Origin: Plantactinospora soyae
GTDB taxonomy: Bacteria; Actinomycetota; Actinomycetes; Mycobacteriales; Micromonosporaceae
DNA length: 64,000 nucleotides
Reading direction: 5' to 3'
Assembly (NCBI RefSeq): GCF_014874095.1
Contig: NZ_JADBEB010000001.1
Location: forward strand, 5,518,001-5,582,000
Each line of letters opens with the position of its first letter. Position 1 is the first letter of the stretch. The notes beneath the pieces are model-generated. The model searched no databases and was not told the DNA's origin. It saw only the letters and a list, made by a program, of their open reading frames with translations. The position numbers were made by a program, and so were the translations under genes. Below are positions 54,810-62,372 of the stretch, piece by piece.

Positions 54810-55148
54810 TCAGCCTCCGATGATCACGTTCAGGGCGCCGGTCATGATCACGGCCGAGCAGCTGGTCCGGTCGCCGACCCGGGCGGCCGGAAAGCCGCCG
54901 ATCAGCACCTGCCCACGGGGCGGCGGGGGACCGGGCAGCACCACGTTGCCCGGACCGAGCGCCTGGTGCGGTGGCGGGACCGGGCAGCCGCAGACCGTGC
55001 CGACCACCGCGGCCGGCAGACCACCGATCAGGACCCTGCCCACGCCACCCGCCGGACCCGGCCCGGCCGCGGCGACGCCGGGTAGGCCGACGGTACCGGT
55101 CGGCGCGCCGTGGCCGACCCTGTCCCCGATCCGGGCTGCTGGTGGCAT
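54810..55148 (-). CDS. eCIS PAAR-repeat spike tip protein
   Basis: The 112-residue product starts with PPAARIGDRVGHGAPTG and has the repeated PAAR pattern (RVLIGGLPAAVVGTVCGC, QVLIGGFPAARVGDRTSC, ALNVIIGG). PAAR proteins form the sharp zinc-stabilised tip on the spike trimer and pierce the target membrane. The cysteines and histidines needed for metal are present. The start at 55148 is chosen because the family begins here; there is an 80-base gap to the spike gene. Confidence 0.9.
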   Translation of the reverse strand: MPPAARIGDRVGHGAPTGTVGLPGVAAAGPGPAGGVGRVLIGGLPAAVVGTVCGCPVPPPHQALGPGNVVLPGPPPPRGQVLIGGFPAARVGDRTSCSAVIMTGALNVIIGG

Positions 55149-55228
55149 CGCGCATCTCCTCCCTCTCGCCGGGTACGCCCACTGCGCATCCGGCGCACGA
55201 CTCCGCCGGCATGCCGGCGGCACCGCAC

Positions 55229-57052
55229 TCAGTTGATCCGTACGACCCGGCCGGACACCGACACGTTGGCGCCGGAGAGGGTCAGGTCGCCGAGCCCGGC
55301 ATCCAACGACACTCCTCGCCCGGTGACCGCGACCGGTCCGCGCGACTCGACCGAGACGCTTCCGGTCCCGCTGATGGTGACCTCGGTACTGGCCTCGATC
55401 ACCACGCTGCCGTCGCTGCGTACCACCACCGAGGTGCCGGCCCGGTCCAGGTGCAGCAGCAGGTTGTCGGTGCCGTTCTCGGTGCGCAGCCGGATTCCCT
55501 GGGCGGCGGCGACGGTCGGCCCGTCGAGCAGCTCCACCCAGTTCCCGGTACGCCGACGGCCGGCCGCCCGGCCCTGACGGGTGGCCAGCGAGAGCCGGTT
55601 CACCGAACCGCTCGCCGGGTCGACGAGCGGTCCGTCGTGCGGGGACGGCCGGTCGACACCGTTGTAGAGCCCGCCGAGCACGTACGGCCGGTCCAGCAGC
55701 CCCTGCTCGAACCCGACCAGCACCTCGTCGCCGACCTCGGGGCAGACGACCCCACCACCGCCGACCCCGCCCAGTTGCACCGTACGGACCCAGTCGGTCT
55801 CGTACTGGTCGTCGAGCCAGGGGAACCTGAGCTTGACCCAGCCCTGGTCGCGCCGCTCCGGATGCTGCCGATCCATTCCGGCGTTGACGTTGGTGACCAC
55901 ACCGATGGCCAGGCCCGGCATCCGGACCGACCGGGCCGGGGCGAGGGCGCCGGAGGTCAGCCCGACCAGTGAACGGTCCTGGCCGCCGCTGACGGTCAGC
56001 CAGGTCTCGTAGAACCGGGCCGGACCGAAGACGTGCCGGCTGGCGGTGACGGTGTACTTCCCCTCGAACGGCCGCCCCACGCCGTTGAGCGCGAGCGGTA
56101 CCCCGGCCCGCAGTTCCGGGTTGCCCCGGATGCCCACCTCGAGTTCGGCGAAGCCGGCCGCCACCTGGGCGGCCAGGGCCCGGGCCACCGTGCCCACCTC
56201 GGCCGGCGTCTCGTACGGCACGTCGGCGACCAGCATCTCGGAGGTGCCGAACTCCGCCGACAGCTCTCCGGCAGTCACCGAGAGCCGCACCTCGTCGCTG
56301 CCGGTCACCTTGGCCCGGCCGATCACCGGCTCCCGGGTACGGCGGTTCCAACCCCGCACCTCCACGTCGGTGTACTGACCGACCGAGGTGACCGTGGAGC
56401 GCAGGGCGAGCAGGTTGCCGTCCATCTCCACCACGAAGTCGCTGCGCTCGGCGGTCGCCGCCGGGCCGGGCGCGGAGGCGGCTCGGACCGGTCGGCGGAA
56501 CACGAACCGGCCGTCGACCACCGCCACCTCGGCGTCGTTGTCGGCGGCGAGCATCTTGAGGAACTCCCAGTCGCTGACGTTGGGCTGGGACACCATGTCG
56601 TAGACCACCGAGGTCGGGTCGATCCGGCCGAGCGGCAGGCCGGCGAACCGGGCCAGCTCCCGGGCGATGTCGGAAGCCGTCCGGTTCTGGTAACTGGCGA
56701 CCCGCCGGCCCCGCATCAGTCGGTGCGAGAGGTCCAGGCCCCGGATGCTGGTGTAGGTGCCGGTGCCGTCGAAATCCGTCTCGACGGTCACCACCTCGCC
56801 GGTGAACAGCGGCACCTCCCGGTTGCTGTCGCCGGCACGTACCGCCACGGTCAGTTTCCGGCCGATCGTGATGCGGGACTCCTGCAGCAGCCGGGACCCC
56901 TGGTCGTGGTAGCGCAGGGTGGCCGACGCGGGCAGGTTGCTGCTGTCCTCGACGCAGCCGTACACCAGCCGCTCGGGCCACTCGCCGGGCAACGTGTTCG
57001 GAGCGCCGACCACCAGCAGATTGGTGAGATTTCCCTCGGGCACGCTGTGCAC
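55229..57052 (-). CDS. eCIS spike protein (VgrG/gp27-gp5-like)
   Basis: The 607-residue product has a gp27/VgrG-like body (residues 1-360), where TASDIARELARFAGLPLG and NVSDWEFLKMLAADNDAEV are characteristic. A gp5-type OB fold follows (MPGLAIGVVTNVNAG, QGWVKLRFPWLDDQYETDWV, VGDEVLVGFEQG). The C-terminus is a beta-helix of valine-alternating strands (VVIEASTEVTISGTGSVSVE). It forms the trimeric spike under the PAAR tip; there is no extra enzyme domain at the end. It starts with GTG directly after the stop of the LysM gene (TAG then GTG). Confidence 0.92.
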   Translation of the reverse strand: MHSVPEGNLTNLLVVGAPNTLPGEWPERLVYGCVEDSSNLPASATLRYHDQGSRLLQESRITIGRKLTVAVRAGDSNREVPLFTGEVVTVETDFDGTGTYTSIRGLDLSHRLMRGRRVASYQNRTASDIARELARFAGLPLGRIDPTSVVYDMVSQPNVSDWEFLKMLAADNDAEVAVVDGRFVFRRPVRAASAPGPAATAERSDFVVEMDGNLLALRSTVTSVGQYTDVEVRGWNRRTREPVIGRAKVTGSDEVRLSVTAGELSAEFGTSEMLVADVPYETPAEVGTVARALAAQVAAGFAELEVGIRGNPELRAGVPLALNGVGRPFEGKYTVTASRHVFGPARFYETWLTVSGGQDRSLVGLTSGALAPARSVRMPGLAIGVVTNVNAGMDRQHPERRDQGWVKLRFPWLDDQYETDWVRTVQLGGVGGGGVVCPEVGDEVLVGFEQGLLDRPYVLGGLYNGVDRPSPHDGPLVDPASGSVNRLSLATRQGRAAGRRRTGNWVELLDGPTVAAAQGIRLRTENGTDNLLLHLDRAGTSVVVRSDGSVVIEASTEVTISGTGSVSVESRGPVAVTGRGVSLDAGLGDLTLSGANVSVSGRVVRIN

Positions 57053-57817
57053 CTACCTTCGCCACGGAAGGGCCGTGGCCCCGGCGGTCGGTTCGTGGCC
57101 CCTCGCCGGCTCGGCCGGAAACTCGTCCGGGGCGGGCAGCAGCAGTTCGGTGCCGGGAGCCAGCCGGGTCGGGTCGTCGATGTCGTTCGCCTCGGCGATC
57201 ACCCGCCACACCGTGGGGTCGCCGTACTCCCGGTGCGCCAGCAACGGCAGCGAGTCGCCGTCCACCACCCGGTGCACCCGGCGGGCGGAGCGCCCACCCG
57301 AGGTGGGGTTCTGGCCGGGCTTGCTGCCGCTGATCTCGGTCAGGTTCAGCTCGCAGGTCGCCCGCAACGGGGTTCCCGAGCTGTCGAACAGGGTGTACGT
57401 CGCGGTCACCTGGCTGACGTACGAGTAGAACGAGACGGTCTGGAACTGACCCCAGGTGAACTTCACCCACGGTGGTGACGGGGCCTTGGCCGCGATGCTG
57501 GCCCTGGTCGGCGTGCAGCAGGTCAGCAGGGTCTCGACCCGCTGCTGCACCGTACGGTCGTGGCTGTCGGTCACGTCGAGGAACACCGTCAGGGCCAGGG
57601 TGCGCGGCTCCGAGCCGCTGAACTCCGGGATGCCGACCTGTTCCGCCCCGCGTACCACGTGCGGAATCCAGGAGGCCGACTTGGTCAGGGTCAGCTGGTT
57701 GGGGTTGAACATGAAGGTCACCGGTCCGCCGAGCGGGCCACCGGGCCGGTTGCCGCCGCCGAGCGGCGGGTTGTAGCGCTGGATGAACGCGGAGACCTTG
57801 CCGGTCGGCTTCTTCAT
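57053..57817 (-). CDS. eCIS LysM-containing baseplate protein (Afp7/gp53-like)
   Basis: The 254-residue product has an N-terminal domain with VTFMFNPNQLTLTKSASW, the mark of the baseplate protein that binds the tube initiator, and a LysM domain at about residues 185-235 (HRVVDGDSLPLLAHREYGD, WRVIAEANDIDDPTRL). In Afp/PVC particles this protein joins the tube, spike and wedges. The ATG at 57817 is 44 bases after the tube gene, and the stop touches the spike gene start. Confidence 0.9.
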   Translation of the reverse strand: MKKPTGKVSAFIQRYNPPLGGGNRPGGPLGGPVTFMFNPNQLTLTKSASWIPHVVRGAEQVGIPEFSGSEPRTLALTVFLDVTDSHDRTVQQRVETLLTCCTPTRASIAAKAPSPPWVKFTWGQFQTVSFYSYVSQVTATYTLFDSSGTPLRATCELNLTEISGSKPGQNPTSGGRSARRVHRVVDGDSLPLLAHREYGDPTVWRVIAEANDIDDPTRLAPGTELLLPAPDEFPAEPARGHEPTAGATALPWRR

Positions 57818-57861
57818 GACGCCGCTCCGCCGGTGGAAAGCGTTCGCTGGCGGTCCCGCAT

Positions 57862-58308
57862 CTAACCCACCTCCAGGAAGCCGTGGTAGGCGAGTTCGAT
57901 GCTCTCGGTCGCCACCTCGGAGCGGGTGGGGTCGAAGGACGGGCCGGTCCACCGGACCAGTACGACGTCGTTCAGGCCCCACTGCACCAGCAGCGCCCGG
58001 TCGGGCCGCAGCGCGGCGATCTGGGCGGTGCCCCGGGTGACCCCCTGCGGAAGCGTGGTGAGCAGTTGGGCCACCTTGGCCGTGTCCGGCATGAGCGGCC
58101 GGCTGAGGGTGACGTTGGTGTAGCGCACCCGGGACGGCAGTTGCCAGACGAAGCCGTTGTTGCCGCCCTCCTGATGCTGTTCGACCTCGATCTCGCAGCC
58201 GAGTCCGTCGCACGAGTTCCAGTCCCCGAGGTCCATGCCGTCGATGCGGAGCCGGAAGTGGACGCTGGTGCCCGGGTCGGTGCTGGTCAACGTCCACCGT
58301 CCAGCCAC
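57862..58308 (-). CDS. eCIS tube protein 2 (gp19-like, Afp5-type)
   Basis: The 148-residue product has the T4 gp19/Afp tube fold: VHFRLRIDGMDLGDWNSCDG and EIEVEQHQEGGNNGFVWQLP, with YTNVTLSRPLMPDT and the ending SIELAYHGFLEVG. As the second tube-like gene, located just before the LysM baseplate gene, it probably makes the first tube ring attached to the baseplate, as Afp5 does. It begins with GTG and overlaps the end of the proline-rich gene by 22 bases. Confidence 0.9.
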   Translation of the reverse strand: MAGRWTLTSTDPGTSVHFRLRIDGMDLGDWNSCDGLGCEIEVEQHQEGGNNGFVWQLPSRVRYTNVTLSRPLMPDTAKVAQLLTTLPQGVTRGTAQIAALRPDRALLVQWGLNDVVLVRWTGPSFDPTRSEVATESIELAYHGFLEVG

Positions 58309-61133
58309 CGGCCGGCACGTTCGCGGCCCAGTCGTAGTTCGGCCCGCAGCAGCCGGCTGATCGGCTCGACGAGCCGGTGCGCCAGTTCGTCCAGGGCGCG
58401 GCGGTCTAGGTGGTGGAAGCGCTCGGCGGCGGCCCGGTCCTCCCGAGCCGACCCGAGTCGATCGGCGCCGGCGCTTCCTCCGCCGGCGGTCGAGCCGGCT
58501 CCGGCGCCGTCCCGGCCGGATTCTCTGCGGCTGGCCGAGCCGGCGGTCCGGTGCAGGGTCGGCGCGGAGTTGACCGCCGCCGTCGGGCGGGCCGGCGTGG
58601 GGCGTTCGGACGGGTCCGCCGCCGGGCCGGTGGTGGAGCCGACCGCGTCGCGTTGTACCGGCATCGCCGGCCCGCCCGGCCGGGCGACGGGCGGGCGTCG
58701 CCCGCCGGCCGTGACGCCCGCCCGTCGCCCGGCCGGGGGTTGCGTCCGGGGCACCGGGCGGGGGATCGCCACCGGCGCGGCGCCGGCGGGTGTCCGCTGG
58801 ATCGGGACCGGCCGGGCCGGGGTGCCGGCCAACCGGACGTACGGCGGACCGCCGGACCCTGGCCGAAGGGGTGCGGGCGGCGAGGTCAGGGTCCGGGTGG
58901 CGGCGCCACCCGAGCCGCCGCGCGGTCGTGTCGGATCCGCCATGGTCGGTGCCTCCTGGTCTGTTGCCGGCACGCGGGGTGTCGTCGTGGTCGCCGGTGC
59001 GCCGGCCGGGGTGTTGCCGGCTGGTCGGGACCAGCGGATCGGTACCACCGGGCCGGCCGGGGTACGGCGGCGGACCGACCCGGTCGTCTCGGAGCCCGCG
59101 CCGTACCCGGGGTACGGACCGGGTACGGCGCGGCGTTGCAGGGTCGGGCTCGCGGGCCGTCCGCCGAGCAGTGGGACGGCCTGCCGCCCCGTCCGCCGCC
59201 CGGCCGGCTGCGTGACCGGGAGCCCGGACCGGTCGGCGGGGCTGTGTGGCTTCCCGGAGGTCGACCGGGAATCCGCTGCCGGGCCGGTGGCGGTCGCGCC
59301 ACGGGCGCCGGTGGCTGCCGGAGGGGTACCGGCGGCCTTCGGCACCGGGGAGTGTGGCTGGGGCGTCGGCCCCGGGAGGTGTGGTTCGGCGGAGCGCTGC
59401 ACGACGTGGGGCACCCCGCCAGGCGGTCCGGCCGGCGACGGGGGCCGAGCCGCGACCCGGGGCAGGGCGCTCGGGGCGAGTGGAGACCCGAGACCGACCG
59501 ACGGGACGGCCGGAGGGCCGGACCGGTGCGCTGGAGGACCGCCCGGGGCTGCGGGGACGCCGGGTGGTGTGCGGCCGGGCCCGGCCGATCCGGGTACGCC
59601 CGACGTCGGAGCCGAGGCCGGCGCGGCACCCGTCGGCGGTCGGCTGGATCGGCCTCCTCGGTCGGCCGGACCCGTTCGCTGGACGGAGTGATCGGCTGCC
59701 CGGTCGGAGCGGCCGACCGCGGCCGTCGACGCCGGATGCTCGGCCGTGACCGGTCGGGCCCGGATGGTGGTGGCCGGGGCGATCGGAGCGATGGGGGCGG
59801 CCGGGGTGACGGGGGCGGTGTGGGTGTCGGTGATCGGGGCGGTCGAGGTGGTCCGGCCGGCGACCGGCGGACCGGAGGTCTGCGGCGGGAGATTCCCGGC
59901 GGGTGGAGGCGAACCCGTGCCGTCCGGCGGACCGGAGGTCTGCGACGGCTGATTTCCGGCGGGTGGTGGCGACTTCGTGCCGTCCGGCGCCGACCGGACG
60001 GCCGGAACCGCCGTGCTGGACCGCTGCACCGGTGCCGGCACACCGCTGGTCCGACCGCTGACGATCGGACCGGTGCCGGTGCCGGTGCCGGTGCCGGTGC
60101 CGGTGGTCGGAGCGGTCGGTCGACCGGCGGCCGGTGGGCGCCGGGAGAGCACCGCCGCCGGAGCGGCCGGGTCCGGGGGCGGCAGCTGGATCGGCTCGCC
60201 GAGGCCGAGCCGCGGCGTCGGATGGTTCGTCCGGCGGGCCGATGGCCGCACTGCCGGCGGGGGCTGCGGACCGGTGGGTGGGACAGGTGCGCCGGATGCC
60301 GGGCCGTGCCCGGTCGGCGGCTCCGGTGCGGCGACGACCGGGGCGGATATCCCGACGACCGGCCCGGATACCGCAGCCGAGGCCCGGTCGACCGGGCGGC
60401 CGGTCCGGGAACCCTCGGAGACCGGCTTCACCACGACCGGACCTGCGGAGTCTGGCGCTGCGGAAGGCCGGCCGGCCGGAGCGGGGAGGGACGCGATGGC
60501 GGGAAGTCGGCGCGGCGACGCGGCGACCCGGGCCACCGTGAGCGGTCCGCCGGGGCGCCGGGCGGGGGAGGGCCGGACCGGGCGGGGCGGTGCCACGCTG
60601 GACCGGTCCGCCGGAAGCGGTTTCCCGCTCCGGGGCGTCGGCGCGGTGGTCGGTCCGGCCTTGGCCGGGGCCGCCGGGACACCGGCCGGTGCGCTCGGGT
60701 CGGCACCCGTCGTCGGGTGGGCACCAGTCGTCGGGTCAGCACCGGTCGTCAGGTGGGCACCGGTCACCGGGTCGGCACCGACCGGAAGTGGCGTCGGTAG
60801 GGTCCGCCGCTGCACCGGGCGGGCCCGCCGCGTCGACTCGGCTGGCGCAGGAGGCACCGGCCGGAGCAGGCCGTGTCCCAGCCCGCCTGGCGCGTCCGGG
60901 CTGACCAGATGTTCGAGCGGCCGGTGGAACGCGGGATCCCGCCAGGTGGCAAGCCGCCGCCGGAAGCCCTGCGGATCACTGAGCGGCGCCTCGGCACGGG
61001 TGGCCAGACCGGTCATCGGCGGTACCGAGCGCCAACCGGGATCCGTGGCGGCCGGCGCCGGACCGGGGTCCGCCGGAAGACCGACCTCGTCGGCCGGTCG
61101 GCGCCACCGCCGGAGCAGATCGCGTACGCCCAT
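58287..61133 (-). CDS. eCIS-associated proline-rich protein of unknown function
   Basis: The 948-residue product begins with VRDLLRRWRRPADEVGLP and a region with WRSVPPMTGL and GFRRRLATWRDP. It then has about 750 residues of Pro/Ala/Thr/Gly/Arg-rich, presumably unfolded sequence. It ends in a helix-rich tail (HHLDRRALDELAHRLVEPI, SRLLRAELRLGRERAGRWL). No enzyme motif is visible. Proline-rich proteins at this position, between the tail-assembly gene and the second tube gene, are typical of actinomycete injection-system loci. It may be an assembly factor, a lumen protein or a tape measure substitute. Its 3' end overlaps the tube gene, so it is surely part of the operon. Confidence 0.75.
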   Translation of the reverse strand: MGVRDLLRRWRRPADEVGLPADPGPAPAATDPGWRSVPPMTGLATRAEAPLSDPQGFRRRLATWRDPAFHRPLEHLVSPDAPGGLGHGLLRPVPPAPAESTRRARPVQRRTLPTPLPVGADPVTGAHLTTGADPTTGAHPTTGADPSAPAGVPAAPAKAGPTTAPTPRSGKPLPADRSSVAPPRPVRPSPARRPGGPLTVARVAASPRRLPAIASLPAPAGRPSAAPDSAGPVVVKPVSEGSRTGRPVDRASAAVSGPVVGISAPVVAAPEPPTGHGPASGAPVPPTGPQPPPAVRPSARRTNHPTPRLGLGEPIQLPPPDPAAPAAVLSRRPPAAGRPTAPTTGTGTGTGTGTGPIVSGRTSGVPAPVQRSSTAVPAVRSAPDGTKSPPPAGNQPSQTSGPPDGTGSPPPAGNLPPQTSGPPVAGRTTSTAPITDTHTAPVTPAAPIAPIAPATTIRARPVTAEHPASTAAVGRSDRAADHSVQRTGPADRGGRSSRPPTGAAPASAPTSGVPGSAGPGRTPPGVPAAPGGPPAHRSGPPAVPSVGLGSPLAPSALPRVAARPPSPAGPPGGVPHVVQRSAEPHLPGPTPQPHSPVPKAAGTPPAATGARGATATGPAADSRSTSGKPHSPADRSGLPVTQPAGRRTGRQAVPLLGGRPASPTLQRRAVPGPYPGYGAGSETTGSVRRRTPAGPVVPIRWSRPAGNTPAGAPATTTTPRVPATDQEAPTMADPTRPRGGSGGAATRTLTSPPAPLRPGSGGPPYVRLAGTPARPVPIQRTPAGAAPVAIPRPVPRTQPPAGRRAGVTAGGRRPPVARPGGPAMPVQRDAVGSTTGPAADPSERPTPARPTAAVNSAPTLHRTAGSASRRESGRDGAGAGSTAGGGSAGADRLGSAREDRAAAERFHHLDRRALDELAHRLVEPISRLLRAELRLGRERAGRWLDGGR
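60071..60106. repeat. Hexanucleotide microsatellite in the proline-rich gene
   Basis: CGGTGC is repeated five times followed by CGGTGG. On the coding strand it gives alternating Thr-Gly. Changes in copy number would add or remove two residues without a frameshift. Confidence 0.85.
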
Positions 61134-61139
61134 CGCCGA

Positions 61140-61298
61140 TCACCGGCCTTCGTTGACGCGGGTGTTGATGGCGGCTATCTCCGCGACGAAGCGCCGTCGT
61201 TCGTCGTGGCGCAGGTCGAGGATCTCGTCCCGGGACCAGTGGAAGTGGTAGGCGACGTACGCGACCTCCTCGTAGAGCCGGTCGGCCGCGTACGTCAC
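61140..61298 (-). CDS. Small DUF6760 family eCIS protein
   Basis: A 52-residue product (starting with GTG) reads TYAADRLYEEVAYVAYHFHW, then SRDEILDLRHDERRRF and ends in INTRVNEGR. This is the DUF6760 pattern found next to tail-assembly genes in contractile-tail loci. Aromatic and acidic residues alternate in what should be a helical hairpin. Its start overlaps the stop of the previous gene as GTGA, and the next gene begins six bases after its own stop, so it is coupled within the operon. Role unknown, probably tail assembly. Confidence 0.85.
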   Translation of the reverse strand: MTYAADRLYEEVAYVAYHFHWSRDEILDLRHDERRRFVAEIAAINTRVNEGR

Positions 61299-61765
61299 GA
61301 TTCCCCCGGGCGACCACCGGCGAGGTCCACCTCGAAGCCCGACTCGCAGTGCGGGCAGGTCACCGCGGCGCGACTGTGCCCCTCGGCGTTGACCTGCCGG
61401 TAGAAGTCCTGCAGGAAGGCGAGATCCGAGGCGAAGAACCGCTCCACGTGCTCGGCCCGTACGTCGGTGACGGTGCCCAGCCGGGTGATGACCATGCTGA
61501 GCAGCACCACCGACAGGTAGGCCGGGTTGTCCTTGACCCGCAGGTCGACCAGTGGGGCGAGTTCGTCCCGGGCGGTGGCCAGCCGCATGGTGCCGTACCG
61601 GTGGACGGTGCCGGCCGTGTCGACGTACCCCCGGGGGAGTTCGAAGGAGAACTCGGTCTGCAGCCTCGGCGGGCCGGCCGGTCCCGCCGGATCGGCGCCC
61701 GGTACGGGCTCCGCGCCGTCCGGCGGCTCGTCCAGGGCGGTGTGCGAAACGGTGCGGCGTCTCAT
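61295..61765 (-). CDS. eCIS tail-assembly-chaperone-like protein with a CPHC motif
   Basis: The 156-residue product has a Pro/Gly-rich head and FSFELPRGYVDTAGTVHRYG, a strand-rich phage tail assembly-protein type domain. The helical part PLVDLRVKDNPAYLSVVLLS and MVITRLGTVTDVRAEHVERF follows, and the end carries CPHC and a nearby histidine that may bind zinc. Proteins of this kind follow the tube gene in contractile-tail operons and are likened to the tape-measure chaperones of phages. The GTGA overlap with the DUF6760 gene indicates coupling. Confidence 0.75.
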   Translation of the reverse strand: MRRRTVSHTALDEPPDGAEPVPGADPAGPAGPPRLQTEFSFELPRGYVDTAGTVHRYGTMRLATARDELAPLVDLRVKDNPAYLSVVLLSMVITRLGTVTDVRAEHVERFFASDLAFLQDFYRQVNAEGHSRAAVTCPHCESGFEVDLAGGRPGES

Positions 61766-61869
61766 AAAAGTCGCGGCGTGTCCGGCCGGTCAGGGCCGGA
61801 CGACGACACCGCTACCTCCCCTCGGGAAATCGGTTGGGGTTCTCGCCCGCGGCGACGGCCGCCGGGAGG

Positions 61870-62313
61870 TCAGGAACTGGTGATGTCCTCGAAGACGATG
61901 GTGACCTTCTCGGTGGCCGGGCTCGCGTCGCCGGCCTTCAGGGTGGGCCCCTCCCACCGGCTCACCCAGGCGTTGGTCAGGTCGAACCGGCGCTGCGCCT
62001 CGTTCTTCGCGTCGACGATGATGACGCTGATGTTCTGCCGGGCGGTGTCGATCGCGCCCTTCTCGAAGGTGTCCTTGATCCATTCGGTGAACGCGCTGCT
62101 CTTGTCCAGCCCACGGGTGATGGTCACCTCGCCGCCCTTGGGCGCCCCGGGCAGCTTGCGGATGATGTACTCCCCGGTCGGGGTGACCTGGGTGACCTCG
62201 ATCGCGTCCAGTTCCACGACGAGGCCGCTCACCTCCTGGATCGACTCGACCCGGGCCTTGCCCAGTTCCACCTGGAACCGGTGGGTCGCGAAGGTGTCGC
62301 CGTTCTCCGCCAT
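61870..62313 (-). CDS. eCIS tube protein 1 (gp19-like, Afp1-type)
   Basis: The 147-residue product matches the main inner-tube protein: TFATHRFQVELGKARVESIQ, EVSGLVVELDAIEVTQ, KLPGAPKGGEVTITRGLD and the end KVTIVFEDITSS. It stacks as hexameric rings inside the sheath and carries the spike out when the sheath contracts. It lies directly after the sheath gene (59 bases) and before the tail-assembly protein gene, the usual order. Confidence 0.93.
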   Translation of the reverse strand: MAENGDTFATHRFQVELGKARVESIQEVSGLVVELDAIEVTQVTPTGEYIIRKLPGAPKGGEVTITRGLDKSSAFTEWIKDTFEKGAIDTARQNISVIIVDAKNEAQRRFDLTNAWVSRWEGPTLKAGDASPATEKVTIVFEDITSS

Positions 62314-62372
62314 CGCTGGTTACCGTCCTCTTCCTGTCGGCATGTCAACGTCCACTCTGGATTCGCTCCGGG

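Noticed and set aside
54382-55212. Longer version of the gpJ-like baseplate protein (926 residues)
   Set aside because: The extra part overlaps the gp25 and PAAR genes in another frame and has no family similarity.
60071-60106. CGGTGC repeats as a regulatory or CRISPR-like array
   Set aside because: The unit is six bases without spacers and lies in a coding region; it is a simple in-frame microsatellite.
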